Part shown: positions 26,162 to 33,834 of the stretch, piece after piece
How the letters are laid out: every line of letters begins with the position of its first letter
How positions within the stretch are numbered: the stretch's first letter is position 1
DNA from: Mycobacterium terramassiliense
GTDB lineage: Bacteria > Actinomycetota > Actinomycetes > Mycobacteriales > Mycobacteriaceae
Length of the DNA stretch: 64,000 nucleotides
Direction of reading: 5' to 3'
NCBI RefSeq assembly: GCF_900157385.1
Contig: NZ_LT717701.1
Span: forward strand, 2,264,352 to 2,328,351
The notes under the pieces: generated by a model
The model's input: only the letters and a program-made list of their open reading frames with translations
Database searches by the model: none
What the model was told of the DNA's origin: nothing
Program-made: the position numbers and the translations under genes

Positions 26162-26973
26162 CCGCAACCAAAAAACCGGCAGTGACGGTCGGATCCGGTG
26201 TCGCCGGGCCCGCCACCCAGACCCTCGAGGAGGTGATCGCGTTAACCCGCCGCCTGCGGATGCCCTACCTGCGCAAAGCCATTGCCGACGTGGTGCCCAC
26301 CGCCCGAGCTCAACGCTGGGACCCCGCCGAGGTGCTGCGCGTACTGCTTTGTGAGGAGATCACCGGCCGCGACGAAGCCACCCTACGGCTGCGGCGAGCG
26401 CGGGCGAACTTCCCGGCCGGCAAGACCTTCGCCGTTTGGGATGAAACCCGCTGCTCCATCCCCGCACCCACCCAGCAAGCCCTGCGCGGCATGGAATGGG
26501 TCGACCGGCGCGAGAACCTTTGCGTCTGTGGTCCCAGCGGCACCGGCAAGAGCCACTTCTGCGAGGCCCTGGGACAGCTGGCCATCGACACCGGACGCAC
26601 CGTGGCCTGGTTTTCCATCGACGACCTCGGCGCCCTGGTACGCCGTCACCGCGCCGATGACTCCATCACCAAAGCGGTCCGCCGCATCACCCGAGTCGAT
26701 CTGATCATTCTTGATGACATTGGCATGCTGCCCGTCGGCGAGGACGCCGCCGAAGGGTTCTATCGGCTTGTCGACGCCTGCTACGAAACCCGTTCGCTGG
26801 CAGTGTCATCCAATCTGCACCCGGCCGGCTTCGACGAACTCATGCCCAAGACCCTGGCCACCGCCACCGTCGACCGGCTGTTACACCACGCCCACGTCTG
26901 CGTCACCGAAGGCCAATCGTTCAGGCTCGCCCAAGCCACCACCGGCAAGGGGGTGGCGCCGCTACCCAACTGA
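26158..26973 (+). CDS. istB: IS21-family helper ATPase IstB
   Basis: The 271-residue AAA+ protein has Walker A GPSGTGKSHFCEAL near residue 126 and Walker B VDLIILDDIGMLP near residue 182. The start is GTG overlapping the istA stop. The N-terminal region (LRMPYLRKAIADVV) is the usual IstB helical domain. IstB assembles on target DNA and activates IstA. Both genes look intact, so the IS may be active. Confidence 0.93.
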   Translation: MTATKKPAVTVGSGVAGPATQTLEEVIALTRRLRMPYLRKAIADVVPTARAQRWDPAEVLRVLLCEEITGRDEATLRLRRARANFPAGKTFAVWDETRCSIPAPTQQALRGMEWVDRRENLCVCGPSGTGKSHFCEALGQLAIDTGRTVAWFSIDDLGALVRRHRADDSITKAVRRITRVDLIILDDIGMLPVGEDAAEGFYRLVDACYETRSLAVSSNLHPAGFDELMPKTLATATVDRLLHHAHVCVTEGQSFRLAQATTGKGVAPLPN

Positions 26974-27137
26974 TCAACCGGGGAGATCCCACGTCCGTCC
27001 GTGGGGAGTACTCGTGGCCACCAGCGAGGAGATCTCCTGACCGTCAGTGGGGAGAACTACATGACCGTTGACACCCGCAGGCGTTTAGCCACGAGGCCGT
27101 TCCGCGCCCTGTCCGGACGTTGTGTGGTGCGCAAACC

Positions 27138-27371
27138 CTAGTTACATAAGTAAGTACCCGACGCCGACCACTCCCTACACGTGGCGTCCATATGGCTAAG
27201 CATCGCCTTGGCGCCGGCAAGCTCGGCGCCGCACGGGCATGTCCACGCCTCCGGGCAGTGCTCAACAATCACGCCACAGATCGTTTCGACCTGATCGCCG
27301 CAGAACGGGCAGCGGGCGCAGCCGTGTTGGCTGTCAACAGTGAGTGCGGAGCCGTAGCAGCGGGATTCCAT
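27138..27371 (-). CDS. Small zinc-ribbon protein at the right end of the element
   Basis: From the ATG at 27371, which follows TAGGAG, the product has 77 residues. CARCPFCGDQ, EHCPEAWTCPCGAEL and a later ATCREW supply paired cysteines and histidines for one or two zinc sites. The pattern is typical of small actinophage zinc-finger proteins. Function is unknown; nucleic-acid or protein binding is likely. Confidence 0.6.
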   Translation of the reverse strand: MESRCYGSALTVDSQHGCARCPFCGDQVETICGVIVEHCPEAWTCPCGAELAGAKAMLSHMDATCREWSASGTYLCN

Positions 27372-27488
27372 TCCTATTCTCCTATCTATTGATTGGGCGT
27401 TAGCCGCCGTCATGGGCGACATGCCGCGCGCCGAAAACCCGCGAAGGGCGCGTTAAGGGTGCAAGGGGTCCGAGGAAAGAAAAAGGCC

Positions 27489-27509
27489 AGAGGGCGAAAA
27501 TGCCCCCTG
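27489..27509 (-). terminator. tRNA-His terminator, element-borne copy
   Basis: On the minus strand a stem CAGGGGGC/GCCCTCTG (one G-T pair) with a short A/T-rich loop is followed by GCCTTTTTC. It is a diverged twin of the hairpin at 14293-14314, so the element carried its own terminator behind the tRNA 3' end. Confidence 0.55.
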
Positions 27510-27515
27510 ACCTGC

Positions 27516-27564
27516 TGGGGTGGCTGACGGGGCTCGAACCCGCGACATCCAGGATCACAACCTG
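27516..27564 (-). repeat. att core, right copy (inside intact tRNA-His)
   Basis: The 49 bases identical to 14320-14368 form the 3' part of the functional tRNA. The matching sequence ends exactly at the encoded CCA on one side and at the start of the anticodon stem on the other. Confidence 0.92.
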
Positions 27565-27592
27565 GTGCTCTACCAGCTGAACTACAGCCACC
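27516..27592 (-). tRNA. hisT: tRNA-His (anticodon GTG)
   Basis: The minus strand folds as a complete cloverleaf with the extra 5' G (G-1) at 27592 opposite C73, acceptor GTGGCTG/CAGCCAC, anticodon loop TTGTGAT with GTG, T-loop TTCGAGC, and CCA encoded at 27518-27516. The gene is whole because the integrated element restored its 3' half. It lies beside orn, as in the M. tuberculosis arrangement I recall. Confidence 0.95.
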
Positions 27593-27644
27593 ATTGCCGC
27601 GAGCCGGTATCCATCACTGGGCCAACGAGCGGCGACCACCGATA

Positions 27645-28292
27645 CTAGCCGGTGGGTGGCTCGGTGTCCGAATCGATAGTTCCGGTTGCGTTGTGTGGGC
27701 CTTGAAGATCGGCGACCACGATCTCGATTTCGCTGGTGGACGGACCCGGCGGCGGCACGAACGCGGTCCGCCGGTAGTACTGCAGTTCGCGGATGGATTC
27801 GTGGATGTCGGCAAGCGCCCGGTGGGTGAGCCCCTTGGTGGGCTGGCCGTAGTAGATGCGGGGGTACCAGCGCCGGCAGAGTTCCTTGATCGAGCTGACG
27901 TCGATCATCCGGTAGTGCAGGTAGGAGTCCAGCTTTGGCATGTCGCGGGTGATGAAAGACCGGTCGGTGGCGATCGAGTTGCCCGCCAGCGGCGCGGTCT
28001 TGGGCTGCTTCACGTGCGTGGTGATGTAGTCCAGGACCATCGCCTCGGCGGTCGCCAGGTCGACGGTGGAGGCCTTGACCTCATCGATCAGCCCCGAGCG
28101 CGAGTGCATTTCGGTGACCACCTCGATCATCGACGACAGCGCGGCGTCGTCGGCGTGGATCACCACGTCCACCCCGTCGCCGAGCACGTTCAGCTCGGCG
28201 TCGGTGACCAGGACCGCGATCTCGATCAGCTTGTCCAAGCTCAGATCGAGCCCGGTCATCTCGCAGTCGATCCACACCAATTCGTCGCGCAC
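27645..28292 (-). CDS. orn: Oligoribonuclease
   Basis: From the GTG at 28292 the protein has 215 residues, the length of the M. tuberculosis enzyme; a longer open frame upstream has no conserved residues. The DEDDh exonuclease motifs are visible: WIDCEMTGLD (Asp, Glu), AGNSIATDRSFI (Asp) and THRALADIHESI (His, Asp). It degrades 2-5 nt RNAs and pGpG/pApA to mononucleotides in the cytosol. It is divergent from the HerA-like gene. Confidence 0.95.
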   Translation of the reverse strand: MRDELVWIDCEMTGLDLSLDKLIEIAVLVTDAELNVLGDGVDVVIHADDAALSSMIEVVTEMHSRSGLIDEVKASTVDLATAEAMVLDYITTHVKQPKTAPLAGNSIATDRSFITRDMPKLDSYLHYRMIDVSSIKELCRRWYPRIYYGQPTKGLTHRALADIHESIRELQYYRRTAFVPPPGPSTSEIEIVVADLQGPHNATGTIDSDTEPPTG

Positions 28293-28393
28293 AGCGCTCA
28301 GCGTATGCGGGCGTCCGGCCTGTGCGAGCCCTGCCCCCGCGTGGCCTGGGGAAGTAGTGTGAGCGTTGCGACTGGGGAAGAGGGGCGAGCGCG

Positions 28394-29950
28394 ATGACCA
28401 CCGAATCGGCGGCGACACCCGCACAGCGAATCGCGAACGGCTACGCCGTCGAAGGCCAGGCGCTGGAATTGGGCACGGTCGTCGTCGACGGCGTGGCGGA
28501 CCCGAGCGCGCAGATCCGCATCCCGCTGGCGACCGTCAACCGGCACGGCCTGGTGGCCGGGGCGACCGGCACCGGCAAGACCAAGACGCTGCAGCTGATC
28601 GCCGAACAGCTCAGCGCCGCGGGCGTGGCGGTGTTGATGGCCGACGTGAAGGGCGACCTGTCCGGTCTGGCCCGTCCCGGCGAGGCCAACGACAAGACCG
28701 CCGGGCGCGCGAAGGACACCGGCGACAACTGGGAGGCGACCGGGTTTCCGGTGGAGTTCCTGTCTCTGGGCACCGGGGGAGTGGGCGTGCCGGTGCGCGC
28801 GACCGTGGCCAGCTTCGGCCCCGTCCTGTTGTCGAAGGTGTTGGGGCTCAACGCCACCCAGGAGTCGACGCTGGGGCTGATCTTCCATTGGGCCCAGCAG
28901 GCCGGGCGTCCGCTGGTCACCCTGGGCGATCTGCGCGGCGTCATCAGCCACCTGGCCGGCGACGAGGGCAAGGCCGATCTCAAAGACCTGGGCGGTGTTT
29001 CGTCGACGACGGCCGGGGTGATCTTGCGGGCGCTGGTCAACCTTGCCGGCGAAGGCGGCGACACGTTTTTCGGCGAGCCGAAGCTCGATCCCCAGGATCT
29101 GCTGCGCGTCGACGACGGGCACGGCATCATCTCGCTGCTCGAGTTCAGCGGCCAGTCGGTGCGTCCCGTCATCTTCTCGACCTTCCTGATGTGGCTGCTG
29201 GCCGACCTGTACGCCAAACTGCCCGAGGTCGGCGACGTCGACAGGCCCAAGCTGGTCTTCTTTTTCGACGAGGCGCACCTGTTGTTCGCCGACGCGTCCA
29301 AGGCCTTCCTCGAGCAGGTCGAGCAGACCGTCAAGCTGATCCGCTCCAAGGGCGTCGGGGTGTTCTTCTGCACGCAACTGCCCACGGACATCCCCAACGA
29401 CGTGCTGTCCCAGCTGGGCGCGCGCATCCAGCACGCGCTGCGGGCCTTCACGCCCGACGACCAGGCCGCGCTGTCCAAGACCGTCCGCACCTACCCCAAA
29501 ACCGATGTGTACGACCTGGAGTCGGCGCTGACCTCGCTGGGGATCGGTGAGGCCGTCGTCACCGTGCTGTCCGAAAAGGGCGCACCGACGCCCGTCGCGT
29601 GGACCCGCATGCGCGTGCCGCGATCGCTGATGGCCTCGATTGGCACCGACGCGATCACCGCCGCGGCCAAAGCCAGTCCGCTGCAGGCGAAGTACGGCCA
29701 AACGATCGAACAACCGGCGCAGCCCCCGGCCGCCCCGCCAGCTCCGCAGGCCCAGTCGGACTATCCGCCGGTGCCGGCGGACTCGGTGCCCCCGCCGATG
29801 CCGGCGCCGGCTGAGCCGGCCGAGCCGAAGGGGCCAAGCTTGTTAGAAAGGCTGTGGCACGATCGTGAGGTGCAAAGCGCCGTAAACATGGGGATACGCG
29901 AAATTATCAAGGCCAAGTTCGGCGGTGGCGGCCGTGGTCGCCGGAAGTAA
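28394..29950 (+). CDS. HerA-like DUF853 ATPase (Rv2510c homologue)
   Basis: The 518-residue protein has Walker A GATGTGKTKTLQLIAEQL near residue 57, LMADVKGDLSGLARPGE, and Walker B VFFFDEAHLLFADAS near residue 292. LGARIQHALRAFTPDDQ is a further conserved helicase-like segment. The C-terminus has a proline-rich linker and ends in a basic GGGGRGRRK. DUF853 proteins resemble HerA/FtsK hexameric translocases; the DNA substrate is unknown. It matches Rv2510c in size and position. Confidence 0.88.
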   Translation: MTTESAATPAQRIANGYAVEGQALELGTVVVDGVADPSAQIRIPLATVNRHGLVAGATGTGKTKTLQLIAEQLSAAGVAVLMADVKGDLSGLARPGEANDKTAGRAKDTGDNWEATGFPVEFLSLGTGGVGVPVRATVASFGPVLLSKVLGLNATQESTLGLIFHWAQQAGRPLVTLGDLRGVISHLAGDEGKADLKDLGGVSSTTAGVILRALVNLAGEGGDTFFGEPKLDPQDLLRVDDGHGIISLLEFSGQSVRPVIFSTFLMWLLADLYAKLPEVGDVDRPKLVFFFDEAHLLFADASKAFLEQVEQTVKLIRSKGVGVFFCTQLPTDIPNDVLSQLGARIQHALRAFTPDDQAALSKTVRTYPKTDVYDLESALTSLGIGEAVVTVLSEKGAPTPVAWTRMRVPRSLMASIGTDAITAAAKASPLQAKYGQTIEQPAQPPAAPPAPQAQSDYPPVPADSVPPPMPAPAEPAEPKGPSLLERLWHDREVQSAVNMGIREIIKAKFGGGGRGRRK

Positions 29951-29953
29951 CGC

Positions 29954-30760
29954 CTACCCGCCGCCGAGCTTCTTGTAGAAGCTGCCCACGATTGGCGCGA
30001 CGATGGCGCGCGGCGCGTACCCGCTGGCCACCGACATGGCCTTCGACGTCAGACCCGGGACGATACGCATCTTGTTGCGCTCCAACGCATCCAGCGATAC
30101 GCGGGCGGTGTGCTCGGTCGAGATCCACAGGAAGTCCGGGACCAGCTTTTCGACCAGGGACCGTTCGGCGTCATCGGGCAGATCGGTGCGCACCGGGCCC
30201 GGCGCCAGCAGCGTGACGTGCACTCCCGAGCCGCGCAGCTCACCGCGCAACGACTCGCTGAAGGTGTTGGCGAACGCCTTGGTGGCCGCGTAGGTGGCGT
30301 TGTAGGGGATCGGCGAATTGCCGGCCGCCGAGCCGGAAATCAGGATGCCGCCGGCCTTCCGCTCGACCATGCCCGGCAGCACCGCCAGCGTAAGGTCGTG
30401 CACCGCAACGGCATTCAGCTGCACCTGGGCCTTTTCGCCCGCCGGGTCGAGGCCCGCGACCGGACCGAACGTCGCGGTGCCGGCGTTGGCGCACAGGATC
30501 GAGATGGGGCGGGCGGCCAATTCGTCGCAGAGTTTGGCCCGTTCGGCGGGATCGGCCAGGTCGGCCGGCCGCACGTCGACGGCCACCCCGTACTCCTCGG
30601 TCAGCCGCGCGGCCAGGTCGTTGAGCAGCTCTTCGCGCCGCGCGGTGACGATCAGGCTGTGCCCGCGCGCGGCCAGTTCGGTGGCCAGCGCCGCGCCGAT
30701 GTTTTGCGAAGCCCCGGTGACGACGGCGCGCGCGTCGGGACTGGGAGCTGGTACCGGCAT
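29954..30760 (-). CDS. cmrA: Mycolate reductase, SDR family (Rv2509 homologue)
   Basis: From the ATG at 30760 the protein has 268 residues, as in Rv2509. VVTGASQNIGAALATELAAR is the NADPH-binding loop with TARREE after the second strand, and YNATYAATKAFAN is the YxxxK site. Rv2509 orthologues reduce the beta-keto intermediate to the mature mycolic acid, the last step of mycolate formation. Conserved neighbours (Rv2510c and Rv2508c homologues) support orthology. It is convergent with the HerA-like gene. Confidence 0.88.
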   Translation of the reverse strand: MPVPAPSPDARAVVTGASQNIGAALATELAARGHSLIVTARREELLNDLAARLTEEYGVAVDVRPADLADPAERAKLCDELAARPISILCANAGTATFGPVAGLDPAGEKAQVQLNAVAVHDLTLAVLPGMVERKAGGILISGSAAGNSPIPYNATYAATKAFANTFSESLRGELRGSGVHVTLLAPGPVRTDLPDDAERSLVEKLVPDFLWISTEHTARVSLDALERNKMRIVPGLTSKAMSVASGYAPRAIVAPIVGSFYKKLGGG

Positions 30761-30803
30761 GCGGCCAATGGTAGACAGGCGCCGCACTTATACAGTGCGG
30801 GGC

Positions 30804-32120
30804 ATGAGTCAGCGTCCGGCCACACTGGTGCCGTCGCAGGTGGCGGCGTGGGCGCTGTGGGACTGCGGCTCGCTTGGGATGAACGCCATCGTGGCGACGT
30901 TCGTCTTCTCCGTCTACCTGACCGGCACCGTGGGGGCGGGAATGTCCGGTGGTACGTCGCCCGCGAGTTGGCTCGGTCGCTCGCTCGCGGTCGCGGGGTT
31001 GACCATCGCGGTCTTGGCGCCGGTCGTCGGGGTGTGGGTGGAAGCCCCGCACCGCCGGCGGGTGGTGTTGACGATCCTGAGCGGTCTCGCGGTCGCGTCG
31101 ACCAGCGCGATGTTCCTGATCCGCGACGATCCCAGCTATCTGTGGGCGGGCCTGGTGCTGCTGTCGGCCACGGCCGCGTGCGGCGATCTCGCCGGTGTTC
31201 CCTACAACGCCATGCTGCGTCAGGTCTCGACGCCGCAGACGGCCGGGCGCATCTCCGGCCTGGGCGCGGCCGCCGGGTTTACCGGCAGCGTGGTCCTGCT
31301 GCTCCTGGTCTATTTCGGTTTCATCTCCGGCACCGGCCCGGTGCGCGGGCTGCTGCACGTGCCCGTTCACGACGGGCTCTACGTTCGGACGGCGATGCTG
31401 CTGACCGCGGCATGGTTCGCCGTGCTGGCGCTGCCGTTGCTGTTTGTCGCGCACCGGCTGCCGGGCTCCGGCGAGACGTCGCCCCCGGTGAGCATGCTGG
31501 GCGGTTATCGCAAGCTGTGGGCTGAGGTGAGCGCGGAATGGCGCCGCAACCGCAACCTGGTCTACTTCCTGGGGGCCAGCGCGCTGTTCCGGGACGGGCT
31601 GGCCGCCATCTTCGGCTTCGGCGCCGTGCTCGGCGTCAACGTGTACGGGCTTTCCCAGGGCGATGTGGTGGTGTTCGGCGTGGCGGCGAGCGTGGTGGCC
31701 GCGCTGGGCGCCGTCATCGGCGGGTTCGTCGACCACCGGATCGGCTCCAAACCGGTCATCGTGGGGTCGCTGGTCGCGCTGGTCGCCGTGTCGGTCACGT
31801 TGATGGCGGTGTCCGGTGCGCATGCCTTCTGGGCGTGTGGGCTGCTGTTGGCGGTGTTCGTCGGCCCATCGCTCGCGTCGTCGCGCGCCCTGCTGCTGCA
31901 GTTGGCGAAGGATGGCGGGGAGGGGGTCGCGTTCGGCCTCTACACGATGACGGGTCGGGCCGTCGCGTTCGTGGCGCCATGGCTGTTCTCCGTCTTCGTC
32001 GACGCGTTCGGCACCGTGCGCGCCGGCATCGGCGGGATCTGCCTCGTGTTGATCGCCGGACTGCTGGCGATGCTGGTGGTTCGCGTGCCGGCGCGCGCCG
32101 AACAGCCCGCGCAGGCCTAG
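30804..32120 (+). CDS. MFS permease, UMF1/Atg22-like (Rv2508c homologue)
   Basis: From the ATG at 30804 the protein has 438 residues and about twelve hydrophobic helices, for example GMNAIVATFVFSVYLTGTVG and GLTIAVLAPVVGVWVEAP-like regions. VAAWALWDCGSLGMNAIVAT is the opening motif of the UMF1 family, which includes amino-acid effluxers. The substrate in mycobacteria is unknown. It is divergent from cmrA with a 43-bp gap. Confidence 0.85.
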   Translation: MSQRPATLVPSQVAAWALWDCGSLGMNAIVATFVFSVYLTGTVGAGMSGGTSPASWLGRSLAVAGLTIAVLAPVVGVWVEAPHRRRVVLTILSGLAVASTSAMFLIRDDPSYLWAGLVLLSATAACGDLAGVPYNAMLRQVSTPQTAGRISGLGAAAGFTGSVVLLLLVYFGFISGTGPVRGLLHVPVHDGLYVRTAMLLTAAWFAVLALPLLFVAHRLPGSGETSPPVSMLGGYRKLWAEVSAEWRRNRNLVYFLGASALFRDGLAAIFGFGAVLGVNVYGLSQGDVVVFGVAASVVAALGAVIGGFVDHRIGSKPVIVGSLVALVAVSVTLMAVSGAHAFWACGLLLAVFVGPSLASSRALLLQLAKDGGEGVAFGLYTMTGRAVAFVAPWLFSVFVDAFGTVRAGIGGICLVLIAGLLAMLVVRVPARAEQPAQA

Positions 32121-32230
32121 TACCGGGAGACGTCAAGTCGCCCAACGTGCTCTCACGGCGAGGTTTCGACCGGTTTTCCGCCGTACGTGCACGCTCGGCG
32201 CGGCGGGCTACTCAGCCCTCCCCGCGATCG

Positions 32231-33028
32231 TCACGAACCCCGCGCGTCGCAGATCGTCAGTCCGGCCCCGGACCGCTGGCTCAGCTGCACCCCGTCGACG
32301 GTCACCGAACACGTGACGTTGTGGCCGAAGTTGACGACCGTGACGTTGGCCGGGTGCAGCGCCGACTTCGACAGGCTGACCTCTTTGGTCCAGGGCAGCA
32401 CGACGTTGAACTCGGTCTGCACGACGTCGCCGGTGCCGATGTAGACGACGCTGATGGCCCGGCCTTCCCCGGTGACGCTGTAGACAACGTCTTGCATCAC
32501 ACCCGGGCCGGTCGTCTCGGTGGGCGGGCCCGACGCGGTCGGCGGCGGCAACGGCCGGAGGGTGCGCGACGGCGGCGACGTCCGCGTCGACGGGGTCGGC
32601 GTCGGGGTCTGCTCCTCGCTCGACCCGGGCATCGCGGGCAGCGGCGGGACGGCGGTCTGGTTCTTGATCGCGTCGTTGGCCAGGATCAGTGCGATCACCA
32701 GCGCGACGACCAGAAGCACCGCGGCCCCGGCGCCCAACCACAGCCAGCGCGGTGACTTCGGGCCGCCGGGCGGCGGCGGGGTCAGGCCCTCGATCGGCGC
32801 TTCGCCCGACGGGGGCAGCTCCTGCTGCCAGTACGGCGGAAGCTGCTTGGTGTCGTTGACATTGGACGCCCACTGCGGGCTGTATCCGCCGTAGGTGGGT
32901 GCATAAGGTCCGGCCTGGTCGGCGTACGCGGGGTCGGCGGGCGGCGGATAGGGCAAACCCTGCGGCCCGCGCGGTCCCGATCCCGGTAGAGGGGGACTAA
33001 ACCGCTCGGTTCGACGTGGATCGTTCAT
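32231..33028 (-). CDS. Proline-rich membrane protein with MmpS-like domain (Rv2507 homologue)
   Basis: From the ATG at 33028 the product has 265 residues. A proline- and tyrosine-rich cytosolic N-terminus is followed by one membrane helix (WLWLGAGAAVLLVVALVIAL) and a Pro/Thr linker. The C-terminal extracytoplasmic domain (DVVYSVTGEGRAISVVYIG, then VSLSKSALHPANVTVVNFG) follows the MmpS pattern. MmpS proteins assist MmpL lipid transporters; this member has no adjacent mmpL. Confidence 0.8.
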   Translation of the reverse strand: MNDPRRTERFSPPLPGSGPRGPQGLPYPPPADPAYADQAGPYAPTYGGYSPQWASNVNDTKQLPPYWQQELPPSGEAPIEGLTPPPPGGPKSPRWLWLGAGAAVLLVVALVIALILANDAIKNQTAVPPLPAMPGSSEEQTPTPTPSTRTSPPSRTLRPLPPPTASGPPTETTGPGVMQDVVYSVTGEGRAISVVYIGTGDVVQTEFNVVLPWTKEVSLSKSALHPANVTVVNFGHNVTCSVTVDGVQLSQRSGAGLTICDARGS

Positions 33029-33097
33029 GTCCACCTCATGGGTTGCAAGGGTACCTAAACCGGGCGGCTGAGCGGGGCTCACCTGAAGGGACGCGAC

Positions 33098-33739
33098 TCA
33101 GGGGCACTGATTGCCGGCCCGTAGCGCGGCAACCGTCATCGCCCGCATGACGGCACGTGATCGCGCCGCACCGGCGGGCTTGGCGCGCGAATCGTCGGGG
33201 GACTTCAGGCTGTGCGGCGTCGAGTTGAGCAACCCGAATATCGCGTGGGCCGTCAGCCGGGCGTCGGCTTCGGCCAGCTTGGGATTGAGCTCGCGCAGCA
33301 CACCCACCCAGACCTCGACGTATTGGCGCTGCGCCTTGCGCACCTGCTTCGCGGCCGACTCGGGCAGGTGCGCCAGGTCGCGGTCCTGGATGCGGATCAG
33401 GTCGGGTTCGCCCAGCGCGAAGTCGAGGTGGAAGTCGATCAGCTCGTCCAGCGCGGCGGCCGCATCTGCGTTGCGGGCCCGCGCGTTGCGGGCGCCGGCG
33501 AGCAGCCGGGTGCTGATCCCGACGAGCAACTCGACCAGCATCGACTCCTTGTTGGGGAAGTGGCGATAGATCGCCGGACCGCTGACCCCCGCGGCGGCGC
33601 CGATGTCTTCCAGGCGCACCGCGAGGAAACCGCGCTCGGCGAACAGGCGCTCGGCGGCCGCCAGGAGTTGCAGGCGCCGGTCGGACTTCAATCGGCTGCG
33701 GCGATTTGGGGGGTCGGGCTCTGGTGCGGACGTGGTCAT
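33098..33739 (-). CDS. bkaR: TetR repressor of branched-chain keto-acid genes (Rv2506 homologue)
   Basis: The 213-residue protein has a TetR N-terminal domain (RLFAERGFLAVRLEDIGAAA, then GVSGPAIYRHFPNKES) and a ligand domain. In M. tuberculosis and M. smegmatis, BkaR represses the adjacent branched-chain keto-acid operon. It is divergent from fadD35, and a matching palindrome lies between them at 33765-33780. GGAGGG precedes the ATG. Confidence 0.9.
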   Translation of the reverse strand: MTTSAPEPDPPNRRSRLKSDRRLQLLAAAERLFAERGFLAVRLEDIGAAAGVSGPAIYRHFPNKESMLVELLVGISTRLLAGARNARARNADAAAALDELIDFHLDFALGEPDLIRIQDRDLAHLPESAAKQVRKAQRQYVEVWVGVLRELNPKLAEADARLTAHAIFGLLNSTPHSLKSPDDSRAKPAGAARSRAVMRAMTVAALRAGNQCP

Positions 33740-33764
33740 GACCGCCCTCCATCTCGCCCGTTCG

Positions 33765-33780
33765 GTTAATCGCCACTAAC
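33765..33780. promoter_or_regulatory. Probable BkaR operator in the bkaR-fadD35 intergenic region
   Basis: GTTAATCGCCACTAAC is a 16-bp palindrome with one mismatch between its 6-base arms and a 4-base spacer. It matches the perfect palindrome at 35508-35523. It lies 26 bases before the bkaR start and 55 bases before fadD35. Confidence 0.65.
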
Positions 33781-33834
33781 TTAGCACGGGGTTGTTCGTG
33801 GTCTAGGTTGTTAAGCGAACCAGCCGGAGGCGCC

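Larger units (their letters stand above)
24465..27073 (+). mobile_element. IS21-family insertion sequence
   Basis: The 2609-bp element carries istA and istB. The ends are TGTCGGCGGACA... and ...GTTGACA (TG...CA). Both ends contain several in-register copies of a TCCCCxCTGxCGG-like repeat, as in IS21 transposase-binding sites. A perfect 6-bp target duplication CCCGCA lies at 24459-24464 and 27074-27079. The intact target duplication suggests that it inserted as a simple transposition event. Confidence 0.92.
24352..27092 (-). pseudogene. 41-codon membrane-peptide ORF split by the IS21-family insertion
   Basis: If the IS (24465-27073) and one copy of the 6-bp target are removed, the minus strand reads a continuous 41-codon frame from GTG at 27092 to TAA at 24352-24354. 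It gives VAKRLRGRSLLPPLLWACGS then AVVSVAGDSVAVWITKTKGE and a final V. This is a short basic N-terminus with a hydrophobic segment, coupled to the next gene by TAATG. A real small gene is plausible but not proven. Confidence 0.45.
14369..27564. mobile_element. Integrated phage-like element in tRNA-His (tail-less, capsid-encoding; candidate phage satellite)
   Basis: The element lies between a 49-bp tRNA-His fragment and the intact tRNA-His. It encodes a tyrosine integrase beside one end, an excisionase-like protein, HNH proteins, TerL, portal, scaffold, major capsid and a head-tail connector. No tail, tape measure, lysin, holin, replication or classical repressor gene is seen. An IS21-family insertion of 2609 bp lies in it; without that and its duplicated target the element is about 10.6 kb, similar to the mycobacterial phiRv1 and phiRv2. 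It may be a capsid-forming satellite that borrows tails, or a deleted prophage. Confidence 0.85.

Noticed and set aside
14369..27564. Complete prophage
   Set aside because: No tail, tape-measure, lysis, replication or repressor genes could be found between the att copies.
30240..31823. A 527-codon minus-strand frame across cmrA and the MFS gene
   Set aside because: The plus-strand MFS helices and minus-strand SDR motifs account for the region; this frame is composition-biased noise.
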